DNA of 64,000 nucleotides, taken from contig NC_045143.1 of the NCBI RefSeq assembly GCF_008831285.2, positions 2,489,503 to 2,553,502 on the forward strand, read 5' to 3'. This document shows positions 35,417 through 46,659 of the stretch, one piece after another. The notes beneath the pieces were generated by a model. That model was not told the origin of the DNA, did no database searches, and saw nothing but the letters and a program-made list of their open reading frames with translations. A program made the position numbers and the translations under genes. This stretch comes from Nymphaea colorata (lineage: Eukaryota; Streptophyta; Magnoliopsida; Nymphaeales; Nymphaeaceae). How positions within the stretch are numbered: the stretch's first letter is position 1; each line of letters starts with the position of its first letter.

Positions 35417-38400
35417 ACACTTTCAGAGCCGTCAGCGTCTCTTTCCTTCTTTTCTCAGTCTTCTTCTGCAGCTTCGAGGCGAGGGCGTCGTTGCAGCGGC
35501 ACTTGTCTTCCTCCGCCAATGGCGACGACGACGCCCGCCGGCTCCTGGACTTCAAGGCTGCCGTCTCCGGCCGCGACGCGCTCCCCGATTGGCTTCCGGG
35601 CAACCGCGTCTGCGACTTCCACGGTGTCGCTTGCACCGCCGGTCGCGTCTCGTCTCTGGCGCTCAGCTCGAGGCAGCTCACCGTCGATCTTCGACACGTT
35701 GTGGAGTTGTTGATGGGTTTGGATGGGTTGGAGAGTTTGCGGCTGAGCTCCGCGAATGTCACCGGAAATCTCTCCGCCTTGGCTGGGATGGCCTGTCCAG
35801 TGGGTTTAGCTGTTCTTGACCTTGGTGGGAACTCCATATCCGGCGACCTCTCCGGCATCTCTGGCCTGAGGTCTTGCTCCAGCCTCGTTCATTTGAATTT
35901 ATCCGGCAACGCGATTTCCTTCTCGGCTGGAGGCAGCGGAGCATTGCCTCCGGCGCTCGAGGAACTCGACCTGAGCTTCAACAGCATTTCCGGCGAAGGG
36001 GCGCTTACATGGATACTCTCTTCCGGGGGTTGCCGGACGCTTCGGTTGCTCTCCCTAAAGGCGAACACAGTTTCTGGCGGGATCTTGGTCGCCGAGTGCG
36101 CGAACTTCTGGAAACTAGACCTGTCGGCGAATAACTTTTCCGGCGGTATCCCCGATCTAGGCGCCTGTGCCTCGCTGGAGTATCTGGATCTCTCTGCGAA
36201 CAGGCTTTCGGGAGAGATCGGCGATGGTGTTGCCCGGTGTGGGCGGCTGAAGCACCTCAACCTTTCGACAAACGCCTTCTCTGGCGGGATACCGTCGGCT
36301 GGCCTCGGCCGGAGCCTCCGTTACCTCTCTCTTTCCGATAACCATCTCCAAGGTCACATTTCCTCCTCCATCTTCGAGTCTTGCTCGTTCCTTCTCGATC
36401 TCGACCTCTCTATAAACAACTTATCCGGTGTTTTGCCGCCCTCTTTCGCCCGTTGCTCGGCCTTGGAGAGAATCAACCTCGCCAGAAACAACCTCTCTGG
36501 TGTCCTCCCTGTTCGGAGCCTATCACTCCTGGCCAACCTAAACAGCTTAGTTTTATCCTACAATTACTTCTCCGGCAAACTCCCATCAGACCTCCTGGCG
36601 AACCTATCCATGCTCGAGACTCTGGACCTTAGCTCCAACAGCATCTCCGGTACGATCCCATGGGCCATCTGCCAGAGCCCTCAGAACTCACTCCAGGAGC
36701 TCTACCTCCAGAACAACCAGCTCGTGGGCTGGGTTCCGGCGACACTGAGTAACTGCTCTAAGCTCGTCTCGCTTGATGTCAGCTTCAATTTTCTCACCGG
36801 GACGATTCCGTCGAGCCTCAGCAAGCTCACTCGCCTCCAGGACCTCGTGATGTGGCTAAACCAGCTAAGCGGCAACATACCAGTGGAGCTCTCGCAGATT
36901 AGTACCTTGGAGAAGCTCATCCTCGATGACAACTGGCTCACGGGAGGCATTCCCTCCGGCTTGAAAAACTGCACCAACCTTAATTGGCTCTCGCTTTCGT
37001 CGAACCTCCTGTCCGGCGAAATTCCGGCGTGGATTGGCCTGTTGCCGAATCTTGCGATCCTGCAGCTCAAGAATAATTCCTTGTATGGAGTCATTCCGCC
37101 CGAGCTTGGAGACTGCAGGAGCCTCATCTGGCTCGACCTGAACAGCAACCGGCTTACTGGTCCGATCCCGGGTTCGCTGGCGAAGCAATCGGGAAGCATC
37201 GCTGTGGGCCTCATTTCCGGCAATCACTACGCTTACCTGAAGAATGACGGAGGCCCCACCTGCCACGGTGCTGGAAGCCTCCTCGAATTCGCCGGAATCC
37301 GGCCGGAGCAGCTCCTAAGGGTGCCTTCTAGCCACGCCTGTAACTTTACGAGACCATACATAAGCGACACCCACTATACATTCAATAAAAATGGCAGCAT
37401 GATCTTCCTGGACCTCTCTTACAACTTTCTGTCCGGTTCTATCCCGCCGGAGCTTGGTTCCATGTACTATTTGAACGTTCTCAACCTCGGCCGCAATTCG
37501 CTCACCGGCGAGATCCCGGACGAACTGGGAAAGCTCACGAGGATGAACGTGCTAGACCTCTCACACAATCACCTGCAGGGGCCCATTCCTCCTTCCTTCT
37601 CCGGACTCTCCCTCCTCTCTGAGATTGACGTCTCCAACAACAACCTGAGCGGGGCGATCCCTACCGGCGGCCAGCTCTTTTCGTTTCCGGCTTACCGCTT
37701 CGAGAACAATTCCGGCCTGTGCGGCCTCCCTTTGCCCGATTGCGGCGACGGTTCGTCGTCCACCTCCTCCCCTGCCACCAGAAACAAGGCCCGAAAGAAG
37801 AACGCGTTGCTGGCAGGGCGCGTGGTGATTGGCATTCTCTTTTCTTTCTTTTGCATAGTGGGGATTGTGATTGTCGCCATGGAGACCAGGAAGCGGCAAA
37901 GGAAGAAGAAGCCGGCCGTCGACGACGTGTTGGGCGACAGCCGGTCATTGGAACGGGGCTGGAAGTACACTGGCGACATGCGCGAGGCGCTCAGCATCAG
38001 CCTGGCCACCTTCGAAATCGAGAAGCCGCTGCAGAAGCTCACCCTCGGGGACCTGATCGAGGCCACCAACAACTTCCACTACGACAGCCTCATCGGCTCC
38101 GGCGGGTTCGGCGACGTTTACAAGGCACAACTCAAGGACGGCAGCATCGTGGCGGTGAAGAAGCTGATTCACGTGAGCGGCCAAGGCGACCGCGAGTTCA
38201 CCGCGGAGATGGAGACCATTGGGCGGATCAAGCACCGGAACCTAGTGCCCCTTCTTGGCTACTGCAAGGTTGGGGAGGAGCGGCTCCTTGTGTACGAGTA
38301 CATGAAGAACGGCAGCCTCAGTGACGTCCTCCACAACCCGAAGAAGGGCGGTGCGGAGCTCGACTGGACGGCGAGGCGGAAGATCGCGGCGGGTTCGGCG

Positions 38401-38949
38401 AGGGGGTTAGCCTTCCTCCACCACAGCTGCTCCCCCCACATCATCCACAGGGACATGAAGTCGAGCAACGTGCTGCTGGATGATAACCTGGAGGCGAGGG
38501 TGGCTGACTTCGGGATGGCGAGGCTGGTGAGCGCCACGGAGACCCACCTTAGCGTCAGCACGCTCGCGGGGACGCCGGGGTACGTGCCGCCGGAGTACTA
38601 CCAGAGCTTCCGGTGCAGCACCAAGGGGGACGTCTACAGCTTCGGGGTGGTGCTGCTGGAGCTGCTCACGGGGCGGAAGCCCACTGACTCGTCCGACTTC
38701 GGGGACAACAACCTGGTGGGTTGGGTGAAGCAGCACGCCAAGCTCAGGATCGGCGACGTGTTCGACCCGGCGTTTGGGGCGAAGGGGAAGCCGGAGATGG
38801 AGGTGGAGCTGCTGCAGCACCTACGGATCGCCTGTCAGTGCCTGGACGACCGACCGTGGAGGAGGCCCACCATGCTGCAGGTGGTGGCCATGTTCAAGGA
38901 ATTGCACGCCACCGTGCCTCGCCGGGAGGCCGATAAGAGCCCCAAATAG
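35413..38949 (+). CDS. BRI1: Brassinosteroid receptor kinase BRI1, single exon
   Basis: BRI1 is the plasma-membrane LRR receptor kinase that binds brassinosteroids and signals with BAK1/SERKs to inhibit BIN2. The 1178-aa product has a signal peptide (about 1-25), a cap cysteine pair (C67, C74), and about two dozen LRRs interrupted by the steroid-binding island (about 594-662, with [17 protein letters not shown]). A second cysteine pair (C770, C777), a transmembrane helix (about 803-824) and a Ser/Thr kinase follow: G-loop GSGGFGDVY from 895, K916, HRD with D1014, DFG at D1032, activation loop [18 protein letters not shown]1 rather than BRL1/3 is supported by [18 protein letters not shown] and [19 protein letters not shown]. 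The start is the first ATG before a signal peptide. Upstream in-frame sequence lacks an ATG. Its start context is weak and preceded by two uORFs. The C-terminal tail after the kinase is much shorter than in Arabidopsis BRI1. The gene is intronless like other BRI1 genes and very GC-rich. Confidence 0.96.
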   Translation: MNTFRAVSVSFLLFSVFFCSFEARASLQRHLSSSANGDDDARRLLDFKAAVSGRDALPDWLPGNRVCDFHGVACTAGRVSSLALSSRQLTVDLRHVVELLMGLDGLESLRLSSANVTGNLSALAGMACPVGLAVLDLGGNSISGDLSGISGLRSCSSLVHLNLSGNAISFSAGGSGALPPALEELDLSFNSISGEGALTWILSSGGCRTLRLLSLKANTVSGGILVAECANFWKLDLSANNFSGGIPDLGACASLEYLDLSANRLSGEIGDGVARCGRLKHLNLSTNAFSGGIPSAGLGRSLRYLSLSDNHLQGHISSSIFESCSFLLDLDLSINNLSGVLPPSFARCSALERINLARNNLSGVLPVRSLSLLANLNSLVLSYNYFSGKLPSDLLANLSMLETLDLSSNSISGTIPWAICQSPQNSLQELYLQNNQLVGWVPATLSNCSKLVSLDVSFNFLTGTIPSSLSKLTRLQDLVMWLNQLSGNIPVELSQISTLEKLILDDNWLTGGIPSGLKNCTNLNWLSLSSNLLSGEIPAWIGLLPNLAILQLKNNSLYGVIPPELGDCRSLIWLDLNSNRLTGPIPGSLAKQSGSIAVGLISGNHYAYLKNDGGPTCHGAGSLLEFAGIRPEQLLRVPSSHACNFTRPYISDTHYTFNKNGSMIFLDLSYNFLSGSIPPELGSMYYLNVLNLGRNSLTGEIPDELGKLTRMNVLDLSHNHLQGPIPPSFSGLSLLSEIDVSNNNLSGAIPTGGQLFSFPAYRFENNSGLCGLPLPDCGDGSSSTSSPATRNKARKKNALLAGRVVIGILFSFFCIVGIVIVAMETRKRQRKKKPAVDDVLGDSRSLERGWKYTGDMREALSISLATFEIEKPLQKLTLGDLIEATNNFHYDSLIGSGGFGDVYKAQLKDGSIVAVKKLIHVSGQGDREFTAEMETIGRIKHRNLVPLLGYCKVGEERLLVYEYMKNGSLSDVLHNPKKGGAELDWTARRKIAAGSARGLAFLHHSCSPHIIHRDMKSSNVLLDDNLEARVADFGMARLVSATETHLSVSTLAGTPGYVPPEYYQSFRCSTKGDVYSFGVVLLELLTGRKPTDSSDFGDNNLVGWVKQHAKLRIGDVFDPAFGAKGKPEMEVELLQHLRIACQCLDDRPWRRPTMLQVVAMFKELHATVPRREADKSPK

Positions 38950-41900
38950 ACCGTCTGCCTGCTCCGATAGAAAAAAGCAGAAAGAAAAATCCTTTGGCAA
39001 TGAATGATGCTTGGCGGCTCCGGCGGACGGCCGGCCGGTCTTTCGCTTTTTCCCCACTTTTCTTCCCTGCCCTTATGATCTGGAATTTTTTGATCCCGTC
39101 TTCTCGGACCATTCCAGGCAAAAGAAGGAAGGTGAAAAAAAAAAAAAATTACCACTGCAGGGTTGAACATGCGGAAATTTTTTACACCAACGATTTGATT
39201 TTTATCCTTTTGCGTGTCAATTATTGTCTACTTGGTATGTACATGAACCGGTTTTTGTATAGATTTCTTATTGCCATGTTTAGACTGAAAAATATCGATA
39301 CATTTTATCCTAGGGACTTTCACCTCCACAGTTCCACCGCTTCACTATATATGAAAATTGAATCTGACAGCTACTGTCGCGGGACCAAGAGATGGTGGAG
39401 GCCGCAGCTTTTCGTCCTGGATGACTGGCTAAGAGGACAAATTGGGCCACTCTATGATGATGGGGATGCCGGCAGGTCTACCGTTGTCCCTCTCATTCCG
39501 CATCCGAGGCAATGAGGCGTCCTTATCCGTCCGGTATCTGCCGGAAACGATTCGTTTTCCGGTCAGCCTTTCGAGCACAGTGCGGGTTGGTTGAATTTAT
39601 TTGGCGGTAGCATTCTTTTTCTCGTTGGTATATATTCTGTTTCGTTTTCACTCTAAGATAATCATTAGTCACACGCTAATCAATAGACCTGGATTCATCG
39701 CAAAAATGTGTAAAGAGAACCATTACGATTAGCATGATGCTGAATAGTATCGCCATTGTTATAGTAATGTAGGGTCAGGATGATTGATTCACATGAACAT
39801 CTTTTGAATAACTTCTGTATTTTCAGTATTTTCTTACATGTTGTTGATACATGAAACATTTATAAATTCTCGTCGCACGTCACGACTGTGGAAAACGTCC
39901 CGAGAGAGGAACTCACTTCAAGGACTCGCCGGCGGAATAAATGCGATGCAATCGCGGTCGGTGAAATCAGAGTTCGCGGACCAAGAGGTACCCATATGCC
40001 ACATTCGCGATGAAAGGACATTCATTTAATTTCAAGCAATAAATATGTTCGATGAATTTGTTCGTGATCTGCACAATGCCATTGGTCGTCTAAGATCATA
40101 CTGAACTCCTGACCCTTTGTACTTTAGACAGCAGATTTTACTGTCATTCATCAATGGCAACGACGCTGACTGCAACAGTTACAGTTCACCTTCTGTAAAA
40201 GGGCAGAGCAGTGCGTTCTCTTGTTACAGTTGGAGAAGTAAACCCACTGACTTTAATTTCTGCCCCGCTTCTTGGTGCCTATCCTCCTGTAATGGCCGAT
40301 GACTTCGATCGTATCGGCCTACTGAAATGTGTTTTTATTTTGTTATAATTTACTTATAAATTTATGCTAAATTGCTAATACATATAATTTTAAGACCAAA
40401 TTATGTTAAATCACAGTGGCAGTTTAAATTGAAATTTTGAGATCCAATTGTTAGTTTTACGTAGACCAATTAAGAACTTTGTTCTTCACAATTGGTGGCC
40501 TTTCTGGCTCCTCCTCTCCCACTAATGCTGAAAAAAAGAAGGGCCTTGGAACGGGCATTAATAACATGTGGCTGAGGATCTCCATGGTCTACAATCTTAT
40601 TTGTCTGAGAGGAACGTACATCACCACCATTATCTTGATAATAATTCAAGCATCATTCTGTCCACAAATTGTCTCTTATATAATGGTTTTGCAGCAAGGA
40701 ATTATTGCACCTCAAGCATGGCCGAAGGTCCAAGGAGTCTCTCTTAGAAGTAAGCGAGGGCATCGGGCCCGGCCCAACATCTAAAACTTGGGTCTGTTTC
40801 AACTCGAAAAACCCGAGTCTTAGCGCTGCCCGACCCAACCCGATTATATATATATAAAGTTTTTTCATCTTTTCTTCCCACTAAAAATTTACATATATAC
40901 GTTCCATTACTTTAGTTTCTAGCTCTTGCCACTAGCAAACTCAGTGGGGACATGTGTTTCCTTAAGTACATTGATCACCTACTTGAATTAACACTAAGCC
41001 AACTTACATATGTCACCAGATTTGTCAAGAAGCATTTTGATATCCTTAGGATCTGAGAACAGTAAATCTAAGGTCAAACGGTCTGCCCTTCGATTTTAAA
41101 TCCAATCTTTTTTTTCATTGTAAAAAAGTAAAAAGATTTTAAGTCTAGATCTTCTGTCTCACATAAAATTCTTAGTTTGATGAACCACAAATTTTAATGG
41201 GCATCATTTGCCATATTGATAAAAGCATGCCACGTCAAATTCATATCACATCTATGGATTTCAAATAAGAACCAATCAATGTTCCTAGTTTATGATGTTC
41301 GAAAGTAAATGTCTGTTATTGTTAATTTTTTTAGGGACTACTTCTTGCGGTAACACATAGTTTTTCACTCCCCTTTTCTCTTCTATTCTCGCCAACTTTT
41401 TACATCTTAAAGAAAGAAAAGAACCTAAAAGATCAATTCAAAAATGGGATTAGTTTTATTCTTTCCATACATGTGAGGGCTGTCGTATCAAATTGAATGA
41501 ATGGTGCATTTTCCTTGATCTCCCTCTCTCTCCCTTGCTAAAATCCTTTTGGACACATATATACAAATGGTTTTTCGTGCTCCCTCTCAAATGAAACATA
41601 CATGTGCGTTGCTTAGATAATTTTTTTGGCTCCATTACTAAAAACAAATGAGACCGGGAGAGAGAGAGAAGAATAATGTTCACTCTGCATTGCATTTGAG
41701 ATTTGAGAGGAATGATCCTGCATATATATGTATATATATAAAATTGATGAGTTTGGTTTTTTAAAGTTACTAACCTATTTAATCCAGCGATTAATCAAGA
41801 TAGACAGTTAAGAGAAAAACAACAACAAAAAAATCAATAAACATTTTCATCGTTTAATGTCAGTTTATATATTTTTTTTTTGTTTTTATCTTTGCCATCC

Positions 41901-42905
41901 ATTTGTTTTAGATGAACGGCCTTGTTTAAATGGCTGAGTGACTTTGGATAACCAGAATATATATATATATATGGGTATATATGTATATATATGGGTAGCT
42001 ACCAAACGCTTATGTATCGTAGTTGATGTGAATTATTTGAGTTGTTGATTTTGAAAGGTCAAATAGTAGAGATTGAATAGAAAAATATGAATACCCAATT
42101 ATATTTTCAAGAGATTGAAATAACTTTCAAAGGAAAAAAAAGTAATGTATTGGAAACCCATTTGTTTTTTTCCTTTAAAAGGTAAAATACTAGAGGGTTT
42201 CCATTTTTCTTTTTACTTCACTGTAACACCAACCACACTCGCAGTTTCATGCAGATATCACTGGCAAACGAATTCTTATCTGCTGCATACTTCACCTGAC
42301 GCTATAGACAACATGTTATTATAGTCGCATTCACACTTGGATTTTGACTCTTCCGACCGAACTGACCCGAATCTTATATCTGACTATGTTGCTCAACAGG
42401 ACCTGTCGACCTGTTTACATCTTGAATCCGAGTAACCCGGAAAGATTGTCGCCCACTTGGACTCTGGTCACATGGACATGATACTTTTTTTACACATCTG
42501 GGTTCAACCTATCTCAGCCTTCCCATCTCCCCATGAATCGGCTTCCCTTCCATGCACAGCATAGGCATCGAACACTATCAAACATAGAAACTAGAGATAA
42601 ACCGTTTTACTTCAAAAGCTCCTTTTCTTCGTATGACATATTGAGATTGAATAGAACAAATGGATTTCCTTTACCTGCAGTGTCATGCAGATTCAAACAT
42701 GGTACCATAGCTACTTGAGAAAGGTAAGAGGAGAAACTAGAGCTGAACCGTTTTAGGCTGATGAAGAAGGAACCGTTTTATTCTGATGCAACGTCCCATA
42801 TTCTTTTATGTACACGGCTTCTCTCCTTTTCTGAAGCTCCATCTTCCATTCTTCTTTTGATTTTTTGCTTTGAGTGACTGATTATTGACTACCAAGTTGA
42901 AGGAA
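38950..42905. other. BRI1 3' region and intergenic DNA
   Basis: The first few hundred bases are probably BRI1 3' UTR. An open frame to 39515 lacks an ATG at its beginning and matches nothing known. Around 40765-40850 is a small GGGCCCGGCCCAAC ... CCCGACCCAACCCGA block, a common plant repeat type. TA-rich patches lie at about 41720 and 41960-41995. No gene is recognised. Confidence 0.5.
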
Positions 42906-43005
42906 ATGGGGGTTCAGGTCATTAAAGAGATGTAATTTCGGTGAACAATCCGAGCTCTCTTCATCTCTTTTCTGCTTTCCGTAGTTTGTGGGGTCTCTGG
43001 AATCC

Positions 43006-46000
43006 ATGGCTAAGAAGAGGAAATCGGACGTCACAGGCTTGGACGAGCTGGACAGGACCATGTACGCCACCTTTTGCAGCGCGGCCAACTCTCTTTCGCA
43101 GCTGTACACGCAGGCGCAGAGCCAGCAGAAGCTCATGTTTCAAGCCGGGGAGCGCCATGGAATGGTGAGAATTTGAGTCCACTTTTCTCTTTTTATCGAT
43201 CCCATTCTGCGCGTGGGGTTTGTCGGACGCTTTGCCTTCGAGAATTCCGTCGAATATTTCGAGCACTATTTGGGTTCTTTATTGCTGAAACTTGACGCTT
43301 TCTGGAGGGTTTTGATTGAGGCGATATGAGTGGCTTTTTTGTTGTCCGGTTACCTTTCTTTGTTATATTTCGTGTTTCTGCGTTGTGGGTATTTAGAAAT
43401 TCTCGACTTCCGACTTACTTGATGGAGCATAAATTGGAGTTGAAGATTGTCGATTGGCTGCAGAGATATTCTCCAATCTGCTAATGGTAGAAGCAATTCA
43501 TACGGCTTATTCTTGTTACTTGATTAGATGGGGACTTACTTGAAGCTTCAGTTTTTCTGGTTTTTGAGACTGAAATGTCCATAGTGTGCATTTGGAACAA
43601 TAGTTAGTCTTGCATTCTCCTCTCTCTCTGATAAAGGAAAGAGTTATCTTGTTTTTCCGCATAGGCTCCAGAACTTAAACCGGCTCATTCAAGCTACAGA
43701 TTTTTGGGATTTTGTGACTTCAAATATAAGTTGGATTAAGTGGCTAATGTTTACTGCATATGGACTCAACTTGCGAGTCACCAGAAAATCGAAATGGCTG
43801 GGAAATAGACTAGTCAGAACACATATGGAAACTTGATTCTTTTGCGTTAAGGAAAGCAGTATAGAGAAGAACGTCATTTTATGGGAAAGAAGGTTAACCA
43901 TCACATGCCAGTGGGATGACAATGAAGACGTTCGCTTGGTTCTGTTTAAGAGATCGCTTTGGATTGATGTTTGCAACGGAAAAGTATGCTTGTTGGTTAC
44001 TTTTTTCCATTGTATCTCAGACTTATCTGTGTACTTTTCCATCAGGAGAAATTATATGAGTGGATATTAAAACAACACGAGGAAGGGTCAAGGGTTACTG
44101 CAGCAGATGTTATTGCTTATTTACAGGTACATCACTACTTAGATTTAGTTTTTTATATTTTTGATTATTTATTTCCCGGTTCTTATTAACTATGTCATTT
44201 TGCACCCTACCTTGTTATCTTGAATGAACATCTTTGTCTATTCATGCCACTATATTTGTCGCAGTAGGTTTTCCTTAATGAATGAGAATCTCCTCCTCAA
44301 CTTTGACATCTAAGTTGGAGTTTTGATTTTCTTAATGTCAGGTGGATCACTGTTGCGTGATGCACACAGAACTAGCAGCTTCATATATTGTTTCTGAAAT
44401 TCTTAATTTTCCATTAGCATACTGCACAAGATGTTAATTGGAATCCTTTTTCTGCATTCTTTCAAGGCAGTGAGCCAGAATAAACCAAGAATTGGTTATG
44501 CAAGCTTTACTCTTTCTGTTCTCCTTGCTGAGAAGTATAAGTTTCACAAGAGATAGTGTCTGGTCAATTCTCTAAGAACCTACATGTTTTATTATGTTGT
44601 GAACCTGCTCTCCATAAGTCAGAAACAAACACTAGATGGGCAGCCCTTTGTTCAGTGATCGTTCTCTGCTTCAAAACTTCTTTTGATTTTCTTTTTTAAC
44701 TTCCATGAGATGGTGAAATATCAAGCAAGAAAGCGTTCTCACAAGAGACTAGCTAATTGTATTCAGGTCTACATGATATGTGAAGAAATTTTATAGCAAC
44801 AATAACATCTTACAGTTTCCCACATCATGTGTTTTTCGTAACGCAAGAATCTGAGAGTATATCTGAGCTGGTGTAAATGGGAACTCCTTCCCATGCAATT
44901 ATCTAAAACACAGAGTTGGCATTTGTTAAAATTTGACTGGCTTAGAATGATTAGAGCTTGAGAACTGGATGCAGCATTTTGGGATATCCCAAATTCAAAT
45001 TTTCAGAATTATGGCAAATACTAGATGTTATCTGCATCATAAGAGAAGATTTTGTGAGGATGCTGGGCCTTCTTCTATAATCAATGGTGACATTGCATAT
45101 GCATGCTTCGGTAAGTTCAAAGAACAGACTGATTGGCAGATATAGCAGCTTGAATAATAGTCAGGTAATGTAACTCAAAGGGAAAGGTTAAAATTAAATA
45201 GATCTTGTTAGTTGTAACGTTTGAGAGTAAGGAAAGGAAGGTCCTACTGTTATACAGAAAAGGTGGTCTCCATTGACAGGCTGCTTGTCTTAACACTCTT
45301 TCTAGATGAACCTCACACATTTTTTTCTCCTTTTATGGCCTGAGGATGGACTGTTTCTGTTCATCATCGTGTAGAAGTACCTTTTGTTGATATCGGGGCA
45401 TCTTCATGTAGTTTATGTATAGGTTACGGTTAAAGAGTTCTGTTATTCATATTGAGGCTTGAGACTGATAGTTTGATGAAAGTTTTGTAGTTGATGCATT
45501 CGACCTCATTTTGTGTCAGGTCAGGTCAGGTCACATTTTATTGCTGTTATTTTTCCTTTTTCCTTTCATTCATTGTAAGGCTTCACAGCATGACTTTGAA
45601 TCATTCATTTTTTCCCTGAAACATGAGCATTTGTTAAGCTAAGATCTCTTACTCATAGCTTTTTCATATATGTAAATGTAGTGTTCAATCTTGAACTTTG
45701 TAACTTGTCCGCGTCCATGATATGCTGCATTTTATATGTGACTCCAGGCTTTGTCAAGCTTGCCTATTTTCAAACGCATGTGGGCCTTGTAGGATTTTAT
45801 GAATCCTGTTGTCAGGATAATCTGTTCCTTTTAAAACCTAGAAATTGGCATCTCCATAAAAGACAAGCAGGAGAAAATGGGTTATCACATTCATTCAAAA
45901 ATACGATAATGTAGGTCTTCATGAAGCCAAACCAGAAAATCCCTGTTTAGCTTAAGTGTTTAGAGGAGTGGATGCTGGACAAAATTTCCTAATTACTGTT

Positions 46001-46659
46001 ATTAGGCTACAAACTTGTCTATATGGAGACATTTTTGTAGCTTCCCAGGACAGAAAAATGCCAAATGCTTAGTTACCTCGTGTAAGAGGCCTGAGATTGA
46101 TTTTGTTGGGGAAAAGGATAATCTTGGTATGTAATAGTTTTGCAGTATGCTTATTATTGTTCATGACTTGCAGAAAGAGCTCGATTATGATCTAGAAGAA
46201 ACATCATCTCCAGAATCTCAGATGTATCAGCACAGTTCTCACCCTCAGATGATGCATTCAGATTCAGGTTCCTTAGTATATGCTGGTGGGCAGACTTCGC
46301 CTCGCGGTGCAAGACCTACTCATACTGACCAACACAAGAATTCTAATTTTTTTAATGGTTTGTCCACTCCAGTAAGGAGCAGCCTGCAGCCATTTCAGTT
46401 ACCTCAATCCGAGTACTTCTTAAGCAATTCTGGCCAGTCAGGAAATGGAGGACGGAGGGCTGGCTCCTTAGACTCATATGGGAATGGTGTTTTTAATGAA
46501 CTACATGGCCCATCACAAGATCATGATATTGGCAGCAGTGTTAATTCTCTTCAGATCTGCTATTCCCAGCCTCGTGAAAACTGGGAGGCATGTTTTTCTG
46601 ACTCAAATAGTTCATTCATGGACATTCATGAGGGAAGTGCAGTTCGTGACTCTTACTGA
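43006..46659 (+). CDS. Conserved plant protein of unknown function, three exons
   Basis: The exons are 43006-43164, 44046-44126 and 46174-46659, all GT-AG, phase 0, giving 241 aa. The N-terminal half is the conserved part. It begins AKKRKSDVTGLDELDRTMYA, continues FCSAANSLSQLYTQAQSQQK and AGERHGM, then exon 2 adds EKLYEWILKQHEEGSRVTAA and DVIAYLQ, followed by KELDYDLEE. It resembles a helical domain rich in charged residues. The C-terminal 150 residues are low-complexity, rich in S, Q, P, G and N, and probably disordered. The KKRK near the start could be a nuclear signal. I recall this family in many plants only as uncharacterised. Some records may call it holocarboxylase synthetase, but no biotin-ligase domain is visible. 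Introns are 881 and 2047 nt. An alternative start through a tiny upstream exon at 42906 is possible. Confidence 0.8.

Noticed and set aside
35376..35858. Long minus-strand frames across BRI1 (also about 38407-38820)
   Set aside because: Antisense shadows of GC-rich coding sequence. The sense frame is a complete BRI1.
35413..38949. BRL1/BRL3 instead of BRI1
   Set aside because: Island (CHGAGxLLEFxGIRxEQL) and kinase segments ([23 protein letters not shown]) follow BRI1, not the BRL versions.
38994..39515. 173-codon frame after BRI1
   Set aside because: It begins at a non-ATG codon, lies in the BRI1 3' region and has no recognisable domain.
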